A DNA stretch of 64,000 nt from Marthasterias glacialis (taxonomy: Eukaryota > Echinodermata > Asteroidea > Forcipulatida > Asteriidae). Position numbers and translations under genes: made by a program. Location of the stretch: contig OU452235.1 of NCBI GenBank assembly GCA_911728455.2, positions 12,696,634 to 12,760,633 on the forward strand, written 5' to 3'. A model generated the notes under the pieces. The model saw only the letters and a list, made by a program, of their open reading frames with translations, had not been told where the DNA came from and did not search any database. This document shows positions 10,501 through 20,900 of this stretch, in pieces (position 1 is the stretch's first letter; every line of letters starts with the position of its first letter).

Positions 10501-12305
10501 CTTTATACCATGTAAATTATGTGCAAACCTGTGAACATTTACATTTTCAAATTTACAAATGTTGTGCACGCCCTTCAAAGCATGTGGTCTGAGATATCCA
10601 TGCTTAGTGTTAGTGACGAGATTTGTTTACAACTGTACCTCTAGGAATGACAAGTGAGGTTGATGTTCACCATAGCAACCTGGTTGCCATGACAAGGGAT
10701 GAGTCAGATTCTGACAATGCCTCCATGGAGGAGAAGAGCAACTGCATATTGTGCACTCCCTTTAAAGCATGTGATCTGCAGATATCATTTGAAGTATTCT
10801 ACTTGTACATTACATGTACTTGGCCTCCTTTGTAATTCTCTTCCTTTATTTTGTGGTTCTCTTCAGGAATTCCCATGGATCGAAGCAGATGAACATCTTA
10901 GTGCTCTCAAAGACTCCACAATGACACCTCTCAAGATGATGTCTTCAGATCTTATCAAGGTACGTCTTAGAGATGTATATTACTTTGACTCAAGATCCGT
11001 GGTCGTGGTTGAAGCCTTTCCCTGTGCACTTAGGTTTTTTTTCTGAGACCAAAACATAAGAGTAATGGGGTCACTGACTAAGCATGTTGTGGCACACCTG
11101 GGTGAGGGGGTGGTGGATGCTGGCCTTGGGGATGGGCATCATCGCATCTGCATCTAACACCATCTGAAGCTGTTTTAAGTTTTAACGCACGACAAACAAG
11201 CGACAAACAAATTGGTGCCACGAAAGATGATCTTTGACCGGCACACGCGTCTTACGTGAACTACGTACAGGTACATGATCATTTTGTGCCACAGAAATAG
11301 CCATCAGGTAATGGTGACGAGCCCGCATCTTTAATACTGCATTGACTGTAAGGCACCATGTTTAGGGAACGTCTCAAAAGTCTGATCCAAACTGAACGTT
11401 CCCGATTTCGGGGACCGCGAGCACATTCTAGTAGAAACACAGACGCATTTCTTTTGAACATTTTGAGGGAACGTTCAAATGGGAACGTTCCACTGAAACA
11501 TCAGAGTGGGAACATTCACCCCTGGTAGGCTTGCTGCCTGTGTAAGAGTCTGATAGTAGGCATGAGTAAAACCACGCTGCCTCTAAAACCAGCTTGTTAA
11601 TTGTAAACTACTAATGATATGCGATTCATATATAATACACATATCGTAATACAATGTAGCCGGATCAAGGCACTTTACAACATTATTATCAGATAGATGT
11701 TAATATTTGCCTCGGGGGAATGAATATTAATTTCAATTTGCCTTACACCGATGTGTGATAAGTGCTTATCACACATCGATGTAAGGCAAATTGAAATTAT
11801 AACATTATTATCCCTGTTCATCAGGCATACTTGGACCATTCCTCAAGCTTTTTCAAATCCCTTGGGAGCATGCAACCCCCAAGCTGCTTATATTGGGGGT
11901 TACTCCAACTCAACACTGTCTTGGCCCTTGGAGGTTCCCATATACACCTGGGTGAAGAGAAGCAATTATGGTTTATTGCCATGATCAAGGACAAAAGTAT
12001 CATGACCAGTTCAAACTTCACAGTCCGATGATTCCACCATCAGAGCTTATTTAGTTCGAGGTACTAGACTGCTTAATCCTGACAGGCCACTGTACTAACT
12101 CGGAACTGTACTAACTCGGAACTGTACTAACTCGGAACTGTACTAACTCGGAACTGTACTAGGGTCGACTGTTTGGTCAGTATTCATCGCTTGTAATCTT
12201 TGTACCGTAACAGGCGTTTTTTTCCCCACCACTTTTTTTACCCATCAGATGCAACTGTACGTTGAGGAAGCTGCAATCAAATCTTCAATTGAAGATCCGT
12301 TATGA
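4588..12305 (+). CDS. MAD2L2: Mitotic spindle assembly checkpoint protein MAD2B (REV7), HORMA domain
   Basis: REV7 is the HORMA-domain adaptor that joins Rev3 and Rev1 in translesion synthesis and acts in the shieldin complex in the nucleus. Exons: 4588-4636, 6067-6185, 6848-6919, 8577-8677, 9502-9596, 10027-10100, 10867-10959, 12249-12305. They total 660 bp, giving 219 residues (the human protein has 211), and all borders are GT-AG with compatible phases. Recognisable family blocks are ADILCEFLEVAV and RKKYNVPVQMSRHPELNQYI near the N terminus, the 'PVERFVFEI' strand, 'CTFKILVHT', 'EFPWIEADE', and the C-terminal safety-belt block 'PLKMMSSDLIKMQLYVEE'. The start has a near-perfect Kozak context. 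Introns hold SINEs, a minisatellite and palindromes. A candidate AATAAA lies at 13,938-13,943, giving a long 3' UTR if used. The gene is tail-to-tail with the IPK gene. I am very sure of the family; the exon borders come from reading splice sites. Confidence 0.95.
4855..5628 (+). repeat. Diverged direct duplication in MAD2L2 intron 1
   Basis: About 240 bases beginning ACTCGGCTATTGGCAAAAATG (4,855-5,185) recur at about 5,391-5,628, beginning ACTCGGTAATTGGCAAAAATG. Both copies share GGTTGACAGAAT, AACAGGCACTTTG, 'TTACAAAGTGT' and CTAAACGCCATTTTAGTT. The first copy is interrupted by a 75-bp foldback insertion (see next entry). Confidence 0.7.
4941..5015. mobile_element. 75-bp foldback element with 10-bp target-site duplication
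   Basis: TATATCCTTA occurs immediately before (4931-4940) and immediately after (5016-5025). The 75 bases between are almost fully self-complementary (GAGGTTCGTTC-GCTATCG against CGATAGC-GGAACGAACCTC). The second copy of the surrounding duplication, near 5,475, lacks the insert and so acts as an internal empty site. A 9-10-bp target duplication is typical of Mutator-like elements; that family assignment is inference. Confidence 0.7.
6425..6790 (+). repeat. tRNA-derived SINE
   Basis: A tRNA-like head with a B-box (GGGTTCGAATCCCAG) is followed by the family-specific GACACCTGTGTC...AGCAAGACACTT body. It ends in AT-rich simple sequence (TATTATCATTATTATAATAA). Another copy lies at 8,115-8,565. 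It is not a functional tRNA gene: the acceptor stem does not pair. Confidence 0.65.
7458..7978 (+). repeat. 16-bp minisatellite with alternating unit types
   Basis: About 32 units of CAAGGTACGAAGTGAC and CAAGGTACGAAGTGGT follow one another, mostly in strict alternation, so the higher-order period is 32 bp. The main variation is C to T in GGTACG (GGTATG), consistent with decay of the CpG. Inverted single copies (GGTCACTTCGTACCTTGG and similar) sit upstream at about 7,080-7,170, outside the array. It lies in MAD2L2 intron 3. Confidence 0.9.
8115..8565 (+). repeat. tRNA-derived SINE, nearly complete copy
   Basis: The B-box GGGTTCGAGTCC is followed by GACACTTGTGTCCTTAAGCA, then a long body, and a 3' end 'GTGATAAAGTGCTATATAAG' running into TATTACTATTGTTATTATTA. 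The 3' end resembles the tails of LINE-mobilised SINEs. It lies at the end of MAD2L2 intron 3, just upstream of exon 4. Confidence 0.65.
9100..9400. repeat. Inverted-repeat element plus reverse SINE fragment
   Basis: About 9,108-9,228 is a copy of the family bounded by ATTTCACAAAG and CTTTGTGAAAT, also found at 43,284-43,569 and 60,101-60,250. About 9,240-9,400 is a minus-strand SINE: its reverse complement contains GGGTTCGATTCCTGGTC and GTGTCCTTGAGCAAGGCACT. Both are in MAD2L2 intron 4. Confidence 0.55.
10161..10565. repeat. TTAA-family MITE, copy 1 (diverged)
   Basis: It begins AAAGCCCCAGCTCAACATTGG and contains the family core TTTGCACAAATCAAGATACTTG, AAAACCAACCTGTGAAAA and AGCTCATTTCGTTG. 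The right half is interrupted and its terminal repeat is eroded. Sister copies: 15,346-15,705, 27,217-27,530, 36,726-37,094 and 40,990-41,279. It occupies MAD2L2 intron 6. Confidence 0.65.
11728..11799. repeat. Near-perfect 72-bp palindrome
   Basis: Two 35-bp arms (TAATTTCAATTTGCCTTACA... and its reverse complement) are separated by only two bases and differ at a single position (CACCGATG against CATCGATG). It lies in MAD2L2 intron 7. Such a short spacer predicts cruciform or hairpin formation. Confidence 0.8.
11820..12060 (-). repeat. Reverse SINE fragment
   Basis: The segment CACCTGGGTGAAGAGAAGCA matches the corresponding part of the reverse SINE at about 9,280 (CACCTGGGTTAAAAGAAGCA). The further match at ATCATGACCAGTTCAAACTT corresponds to the degraded tRNA-like B-box region. 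It is in MAD2L2 intron 7. Confidence 0.5.
12086..12167 (+). repeat. 16-bp tandem repeat, about five units
   Basis: The unit ACTGTACTAACTCGGA is repeated about five times with almost no variation, ending in ACTGTACTAGG. It lies about 80 bases upstream of the last MAD2L2 exon. Confidence 0.9.
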
Positions 12306-12721
12306 CAGCTGTGGTAACATCAGTGTTTACATTAACCAAAATAATTTAGCATAGTTCCAAAGCATTTTTTACTTGATGCTTCAAAAAAACAGGGAGGACA
12401 TGAACCTGTGAACTTCCGATGTTTAGAATGCCAGTTATTCCTAGAGGTGAAGCACTGTGACCAATTTGATAGAACTGCTTAACGGTAAGCAAATTGTTCT
12501 GCTTACTGTAGCAGAAAAATACACTTAAACGCAAGTGTATTTGAAAGGTTAGCAAGAAAATTAGCTGGAAGATAAGCATGGCTTTTCCTTTGCTTATAGG
12601 TAGCAGCGCCATAAAATGGAAATCTTGCAGTAAGCACACAATCAGCCGTTAAGCTGCAATGAAATTGGGCCATGTAAAGTTCATTATGTTTATTGCCCTG
12701 AGCTTTTTTTCAGCAGGGCTT

Positions 12722-12870
12722 AATGGGAGACTTTTGAGGACACTAGGTGGCAGCAGACTTACCAAGTAATTCTTTTGTTCTCAGAGATGTGCGCATGCTC
12801 AGAACTTCGAAAAACAATGAAAGTTTACCTGGTAAGTCTGCTGCCACCTAGTGTTCCAAAGTCTCCCATT
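12722..12870. repeat. 149-bp MITE with about 45-bp inverted arms
   Basis: It begins AATGGGAGACTTTTGAGGAC and ends with the inverse form (GTGTTCCAAAGTCTCCCATT). The arms continue inward through CTAGGTGGCAGCAGACTTACC. The family recurs at 13,282-13,610, and as a single end fragment at about 9,655-9,690 (GAATGGGAGACTTTGGAACA). Confidence 0.8.
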
Positions 12871-13281
12871 TCATACAGCTGCTCAAGCACAAAAAGTAGC
12901 TAAGCACAACAAAATTATGCTCACCAGAATAAGGTTACCAGCCAAAATACCATGTCACATGTACCATCTGTGACTGGTCTCCTGCTCAATTTTCCTAAGC
13001 AAAAAATTGTTAAGCCTTATTTTCTGCTAAAGCAGCTCTATGAATTGAACCCTGGTCAGTTATGTCCCTGGTCCAGACCTGAAGGTTTACTATCTACATT
13101 TTTATATATAGTGAGCCCTTGCACCAACATCAAACACGGCTACTGCTGCCACATTCCCCATTATGGGAGTCAACTGGTAAATGTGTAAATGCCACGTTGC
13201 CTAAAATGCGCACTACACAATATAGGGACATCGTCTCCCAAAATGGCACAGACAAGATTTATGTGATGATGACTTTAGGTG

Positions 13282-13610
13282 AATGGGAGACTTTGGAACA
13301 CTAGATGGCAGCAGACTTACCGAGTAACTTTCCACTTTTTGCGTAGTTCTGAGCATGTGCAAATTTCCAAGAACAGTGGATTTAACTGCCAAGTTTTCAG
13401 GCCTGATACTTCACGGAGGCAATGTAGGCAATTGCCTCCGTTGCCCCTGGTCATTGCCTTGGTGCCCTTGAAATGCTCCAATAGAAATTTACAGTTTCCT
13501 CATACAGGTGCCCTTTATCAAGAAGAAAATGCCTTGGTGCCCTTGCCCTTTCAAGATCGAAGCAATTGGGCCTGACTGCTGCCACCTAGTGTCCTCAAAA
13601 GTTTCCCATT
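13282..13610. repeat. Second copy of the AATGGGAGACTT MITE, carrying a nested repeat
   Basis: The outer arms match the MITE at 12,722-12,870 (AATGGGAGACTTTGGAACAC on the left, the inverse of AATGGGAAACTTTTGAGGAC on the right). Between them, about 13,399-13,577 is another dispersed family, recognised by GTTGCCCCTGGTCATTGCCT, GGTGCCCTTGAAATG and 'TGCCTTGGTGCCCTTGCCCT', also present near 34.4, 36.3 and 39.2 kb. One repeat inserted into the other. Confidence 0.7.
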
Positions 13611-14857
13611 GGGTCAATGGGTCTTAACCACTCTTGCTTTGCCTGGACTTTCCCCCACTGTTTTGCCAGAGTTTGAGTGGGGGAACTGCCCCCCTGCCTC
13701 CAGGCTTGTAGGCCTATGAATTGGGCCCTGTTTTATGAGAAACAACTGGGTAATTTCTTTGTTATTTTGGTTTTATGTGTATACTTGATCTGTGTAGACC
13801 ATGTCACTTTGTTTATGAAAGAGTAGCCTTTATTCAAGTTTGTAAAAGTTGTTGTTTGTATAATTCTGTTTTGGTATGTCACTAAGTATTGATCGACCAG
13901 TAAGTGTCCTCTAGTTGCCATAAAATATGAAATATTAAATAAAAATATGTTAAAGAGATTTTTTTTTTTCTAAGACCAATTTAACACTCTAGATTTTAAA
14001 ATTTTGTGGATAGCTTTTGCTAGTTCTTGGTACGCAATAGACTTGATTTGGCGACCAATATTTACATGTCATCACATGACCTGTAGTGGGTACTACGTCA
14101 TTTGAGCTGAAGGCAAACTACCTGCAAGTACATGCTGTGACCGACAAGAGTCACACCGACAGTCGGCTTTTAGTAATGATAACACAGTTACTCAGCCCTT
14201 TTATTACAGTTGTATGTTGTGACATTGATTTTAATCATACTACTTTCTCATAAACTATCAGTACTTACTACAACAGCGGTTTATTTTGAGTTATAACTTA
14301 AACACTATTGGCATCAGACAATGATGTACATGTAGCCACCCGCCTGTGATTTTGTTAGTAATGTAGATCACTATTAGCAGTAAAAAAATATATGAAAAAG
14401 TAAAAACGTCGGCAAAAATTAGCATTTATACCGAGGCTTTTAGACAATCTCCAATACACAGGAATCACAGTTTTGGAAAGCCTTTTCTTTTGGATGATTT
14501 CAGCTCCATGTGAAATTCTTGTGTTGAAAAGTGTGTGATCACAGGCGTCTGGCCACAACATTCTGTGCAACTACCACATCCAAGACTTGCTGGAAATGTC
14601 CTTACCGGCTTTATTCAGCCACTTCGCTAAGGTCTCTGGTACAAACTCTGGAATATTCTTCACAGATTTTGAGCAAGAAAAGCTTCGATCAAATAAACAA
14701 ATGCAACAATCATCTTACACAACAGGGAGCATATATACATCATAACTGTAATAATAATTAATCATTTATCCTTCATATAAAAACACAGATTACCATTGGA
14801 CTAAATCATTTTTGAGTTGTATCCAATTTTAAGATTAAAAATTACATTTTGTGTACA

Positions 14858-14883
14858 TTTATTATCATCACTTTTTATTTATT
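14858..14883 (-). terminator. Clustered AATAAA poly(A) signals for the IPK gene
   Basis: On the minus strand three AATAAA hexamers, two of them overlapping, occur 20-45 bases past the IPK stop codon. They would give a very short 3' UTR. The hexamers are visible; their use is inferred. Confidence 0.5.
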
Positions 14884-14903
14884 TCATATAATCCTGATCA
14901 AGT

Positions 14904-17900
14904 TTAGTAATCCTTTTCCTGGAACCGAATTTCAGTTCCCAGTTCTCCGAACAGACTCCCTTGAGTGTACGCATTATAAGCTGCCAACGTGTTGATCCTA
15001 CACACAAAAACCTTCGTCGCCCCTTTGCTTTCGATCACAATTGAAGTTGCCGACTTCAATTTTTTCCGGATCCCACCGGTGACATCATGCTCTAGGCAAG
15101 TCGTTGCTATGTCAGTTGAGAAGCTGCCGTCTTCAGTGACTGTAACAACAGGCAGTGTGCGAGAGTTTGGATCCGATGGCGGCCTATCATAAACCCCGTC
15201 CACATCGGCCAAAAAAATGACTCGTTTAGGATGGAATTTCGAACATAGCATCTGAGAATACAAAATTTGAGATGATAAAAATGTGATAAATTAAATGAGA
15301 GGAGCTGACTGTCAAGTGTGAAAAATAATTCTGTAAAGAGTGTATTTAAAGCCCCAGCTCATCAGTGGTAAGAAGAAAAATATAAATGTTCACAGACTTC
15401 CATATACCTTACATGGTATGAAGATAATGATGGTAGAAAACTTTCCTTAAAATATTTCTGCCTGAAGTGGTATCGTTTCTAAACAATAAATCAAAAATAG
15501 ATCCAAAATTAGTTTTCATCTCAGTGAGACGAAAACTCTACCTATAGGAATGCATATACAAAAATGCTGAATGCATTGTTACCGTTTTCTCGCAAATACA
15601 ACAATGAAATAAGCTGACATTTTCACAGGTTGGTTTTATTACAAATATTTGGTGCAAAGAATGGAAGCGTTTACAAACTCTACCAATGTTGAGCTTGGGC
15701 TTTAAAGGGGGTCGTTAAGGTCGAACTGAGTTTTGTGCTGCACACATTTTCCAATAGACTGTGTAAGTCTCGTGCGTATTCGAACATAAGGGTCCGTTAA
15801 AGTGCGTGATTTTGTTTCCTTTACATGTTACAGCAATGTGTGTGGGACCAAAATGGTCCCAAAAATATTCGAATACGTGCGAGACCTTAACCTTGTCCTT
15901 GTCCGAGGAGTGCCAAAAAACACACACACAAAAATACAGCACTCCAAGCAAATTTAAAGTGGATTTTTTATTTAAAGTGAGAAAAACAGCAGAATTTTAT
16001 TCACAGCAGGAAATAAACTACCAATGTGGCATTTATTTGCTTCGATCATGCAACAAAAATAACAATCCACCAATCCAATGTGCTTAAAAATTAAATATTA
16101 TGAACAATCAGACTTTATAAAATCATGTTTTAATTTCACTTTTCAAACTAATGAGTGAGGTTTGGTTTTGAGGAGTTTGGTTTTGAGCAGTTGATAGCTC
16201 TCCTATAATTTCAAGTTATCCAATCTGTGAAAGACTATCCAAATAGCTTGGTCTTGTTTGAGAAACTTTGGTCAAGCCTGAGTACTGTCAACTGTTGTTT
16301 CATTTGTCTGTTCTTCTTGTCCACGGTCAAATGTATACCTGAATGATCGTATCCCCGCTGAGAATGGTGCAGCCTCTCTGTCTATCCTGTACACAGTCTC
16401 CATGCAGTACAGGGAGGTACCCTGCAGCCAATAGCTTCTGGATGGAATCCATGTCCGATTTCACTACTTCCCCGCCGTCGGTTTCCCATCCACCGCATGG
16501 CTTAAGATAGAGGATCAAGACAACAAATTTGGTTGTTTTCCCTAAAACAGGCTACCTAGTTTTGATAGAATATTCACTCGTATAGACCCCTTCTCAGATG
16601 ACGTCACTATTTCAAACTCCCCCGTGCTGGAATACGCGCACGAGCATATCACACACTCGCCTTACTAGAACCTGCTCGAATATATGCTATGAAACGCAAC
16701 TCTGGATGGCCGAACGCGCGTGTATCCTACATACATGCGTAATACTCTAGCATGGCAGATCTCCCACGTTGCTATGTGTGTCTCTTGCAGACGAGTGGAT
16801 GGAAATTAATTTAACCTTTCAAAACCAAATATGTGTTATCTCTTTAATCTGTTACATGTAGTTTTCATTCTTTTTGTAGAGTTTAATTTAAAGTAAATAC
16901 AAAAAAAACATTGTTGTCTTTTATACTCACTGATAATCCAACTGCATTGATACCTTGTTCATTCAGCTCCCTCACAATGATGTGGTTTAACTACAATGAA
17001 AATATAGAAATAATAGTAAGATAGTATCATTTTACGAGAAAAAATAAAATATGATTTTGCTCTCGAAGAGTCATAACGACTTCTGTTAAGGTATTTTCCA
17101 TGTGGGTGCCATCTGGCCACACCTCATTGTCATTCATCATTGCCCTCCACTGGAGGGCCACAAAACAGGCCGCCAGCAGGACATACAGACCTACTTTGCT
17201 TGCAATTTTCTTGACTCATTGTTTCGCAAGGATTTTTTGTTGGTGCAAGGGAGCTGACAATCGCTATCTCGGACTCAGCAGCACCACTAGCACTGAAGTA
17301 CCCAAACAGCTTTAAGACGATATTTCTCTCTGTTTCAGTCATTAGCCTGCGGTTCTTAAAACTATTTTCGAACAAAGTTGTTATATATCAGGTAAGGATT
17401 TACCTTTGTAACAGAAATTCTCGTTTTGCAAAAGCCTTCCTTGACCTTCCTGATCTGCTCATCATCCATGTTGCTATGGTAACCCGCTGCAACGCCATAT
17501 TCCTTGGCATGGAAATGGCCGAATGACCTATTACAGACAAATCATACGATACTTTCGCATTATATGTCATAATATTTAGACAGATAGTCCACCTGTTTTT
17601 AAAACTGAACATTTGTGAGAATGCGTGGTGACGTTTTGTAAGATAATTCTTTGGTTTTGAAACCAAATAGTTCCTCAACCGTGCTGTGTTACCTGCCTGA
17701 AGATACCTGTGCAGAGAAGAGAAGGACAAAAGCGTTATAAAAACTAGTGTACTGTGAGGTACATGGCCATAAGCTGTTTCATCACAGATACCACCATCTT
17801 GAAATTTTTGAATAAATTTGGTGATCACACACGTGACCTCTCAAGGGGCAATTAAGACTATGTTTGTCCCCTGAGAGGTCAAGTGTGATCGCCAAATTCA

Positions 17901-20900
17901 TCCATAAATTTCAAGATAGCAGTACGCGTGAAACGGTGGGAGAAAAACCCCAAATAGGCGAACAGACCCAGAATTTAACTGGGGCACTGTACTTTTTGTT
18001 GAGATTTTGACTTTATCGTGCTAGTACAACAGATGTCAAAATCTATAATAAAAAAAGGAGTACAGTGCCACAGTTACCAGGTGTCACAGCGCCGGGTTCT
18101 CCCAAGGCAACAATAAAATCCAGACAATAATGGTTCCTTCCTTTGACACCACAGAGTTACAAATAGACGTATAGGTTTAGCCGTGAATGCTTTTTACGCT
18201 AAACTATTTATTTACACTATTTACACTGAACATATTCAATAAAGAAAATAGGTATACATTACTAAATTATTACGGATGTAATGTTCTGATTTGCTTGGTG
18301 CAACGACCAAGTTTCAAAAGTTCAAATTCTCGGTGGTTACTGTATCCTTGGCCAATAACTACTATGTCTAACACGCTGCAAGGTCATTCCTCATTAGAGT
18401 CTCTCCTCTTCAGCCGGGTGTTGCGGACTTGCGGTGTGTCTTTAGCACCCACCTCCACTGAACCCCCTCAAGGCAGCATTGCCACCGTCTCTTAGCTCCA
18501 ATACTGGGAGCCCTGAAATATTATTCAAAATACTCATAAATATTACAGGTTCGGCTGAGTTACATTTCCTCACTTATTGTAATGAAAATAGTTAGGACCA
18601 GCTGTCCGTAACAGAAACTTTCTTGCACTTTTACACCGAAAAACTAATAAGCTGGTTCAAAAACCGGCACTCTTTAAAGGTTTCTTTCCTCCAGTGTTTA
18701 TCTCAAACTAAATCATTCTAATGTTCTTTATACAACGAAAACAATGGAAAATACAATAAATTAATAACTTACAGTTTCGGCGAGATTTCACAACTTAAAA
18801 CTGGCTCCCCTTAAAAGTGTATATAGCAGGTTTCTTCGGTTAACTGTTAGTTGTCAACTTGGTTGCCTCGATAAAATTAACCTAAAGGCTGTTAATTTGA
18901 TTATCAGCTATCGCTGAACTCAGTGGCTATCGCCAAACGTTTATCCACACTTATTTGATTCTCGGCTAACGCCAATCTGATGCTACCGCACCCTCGAGAT
19001 GCTGGACGGATCTGACCCAAAACATTCCAATCCTCATACGGTTCCTTACGATGGGCCCATATACAAATCACTTCATTAATATGCAAGAATTTACTAATAA
19101 AAGAAACTCCGTTAAAACTTCCTTATACGGTATATGACGTAGGGCAACGCCCCAAATACTACGTTTCTTCTACGTTTCATACTTAACTAAATATTAACAT
19201 AAAAATCAGAGCCCTCTTGTGACACCACTCCATTCTCAAGAAAATATCAAATCCATTACATATTTTCTAATTAATCAAAGCTCTCTATATCTTGCCTCTT
19301 AAGGCCAAGAATAAACAAGTCTGGTTTCTTTTACTTTTGGTCACTCTTTTCTACTGACCATCATTTTCGGTCGAAATTAAGTGCACCGCGAAACATTTTA
19401 TGTTTCTTTATCTTTGTATATCTTTAGCTAGATTAAGCTGAATCTTTAGGTGGGCACCGACTCAAAAAGTCTGCCCCTACGTTGTCTATACCTTTAATGG
19501 CCTTTACAACATATCTGTACGGCTGCAATGCAAGAGACCACCTCATAACTCTACTGTTTGTACACTTGGCCTGAGAAATAAAAGTTAATGGAGTATGATC
19601 AGTTTCTAGGATGAACTGTTTTCCATATAAGTACACTTTAAACTTTTCAATTGCCCAAACCAGGGCCAAACATTCCCGCTCTATTGTGGAGTACGCTCGC
19701 TGCCTCGGCAAGAGTTTTTTTACTTGCAAAGCTAACTGGAAACTGAACATTATCGTGTGTTTGCATGAGGACTGCGCCAATGCCTACGTCGGACGCGTCT
19801 GTGCGCACTATGTAAGTCTTTGAAGGATCGGGTAGGTGCAGAATTGGCGATGACGCAACGCGGGCTTTCAGCGCATTAAACGCACGCTCATGAGGCTCTT
19901 CCCAAACAATGTGCTTCGCGCCTCTGCCTTTTGTTAAGTCTGTCAGTGGGCACGCGATGGCTGCAAAGTTTGCAATAAACCGCCTGTAGTAACCTACAAA
20001 TCCTAAGAAAGACCGAACGTCTTTCTTTGTAGAAGGTTGCTGTACCTCCAAAATTGCATTAACTTTGTCTGGCTGTGGTCTTAACAGACCCCTACCTACC
20101 ACATGACCTAAGAAGTCTAAAGTGTCGAATCCTAAATAGCACTTGGTTGGTCTAGCAGTTAGGCCGGCTGTTCTAAGCCTAGTCATAACCTCTCTAAGTA
20201 AATGAATATGTTCTTCCCACCTACATGAGTATATCAGTATATCATCTATGTAGTTTACGACATTGGTGAGACCGCTCAACAATCGGCGCATCATTCGACT
20301 GAATACCGCTGGAGCATTGACCATGCCGAAGGGTAAGACGGAGAACTGAAAAAGCCCATCTGACGTCACAAATGCAGTCTTCTCTTTATCATCTTCAGCA
20401 ATTGGTATCTGCCAGTACCCCTTAGACAAATCTATTTTGGAAAAAAGCTTTCCCTGTCCCAATTTGGCCATCAAATCTTCTTGGTTTGGAATTGGTTCTG
20501 GGTCAAACACAGTCACTTTGTTTAATTTTCGGAAGTCGATGCAAAAGCGGTTCGTCCCATCTTTCTTGTGTACTAAGACAATTGGTGCGGCGTATGGTGA
20601 AGAACTTGGTTCAATTACTCCCAGTCTCTTCATGGTTTCGACTTCGTTGGCAATAACATCTCGGACAGCGTGTGGAACTGGATATGGCTTAGACTTGATT
20701 GGTGTGTCGGTTGTGAGTTTTACTGAGTACTCGATCAAGTGTGTTTTGCCTGGCATATCTGAGAACACATCGCTGTATTCCTTCGATAAACCCTCGATTG
20801 AATCTACCTCAGACTCGGTGAGTGTTGTGCCCAAGTTGACATCAGTAAAATCTTCGCCTTGCTTTAAAGGTGGTAGCTCTAGGGCTGGTGTGTAGTCGTC

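Larger units (their letters stand above)
12306..14903. other. Tail-to-tail gap between MAD2L2 and IPK
   Basis: No gene was found here. The gap holds two MITEs (12,722-12,870 and 13,282-13,610), a SINE-like block with CTTAAGCA-type motifs at about 12,400-12,660 and 12,880-13,050, and AT-rich sequence. It must contain both 3' ends. AATAAA at 13,938-13,943 (+) and a cluster at 14,858-14,883 (-) are the candidate poly(A) signals. Confidence 0.55.

Noticed and set aside
18187-18495. Open frame of 102 codons repeated exactly at 24456-24764
   Set aside because: Both copies are inside the LTRs and on the strand opposite to the element; no family resemblance.
19715-19721. Programmed -1 frameshift at AAAAAAC
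   Set aside because: The heptamer is not in the right phase, and a -1 shift does not enter the RNase H frame; a one-base excess or a +1 event is required.
20437-20895. Open frame of 152 codons on the plus strand (also 22486-22968)
   Set aside because: They are shadows of the gag-pol frame on the other strand.
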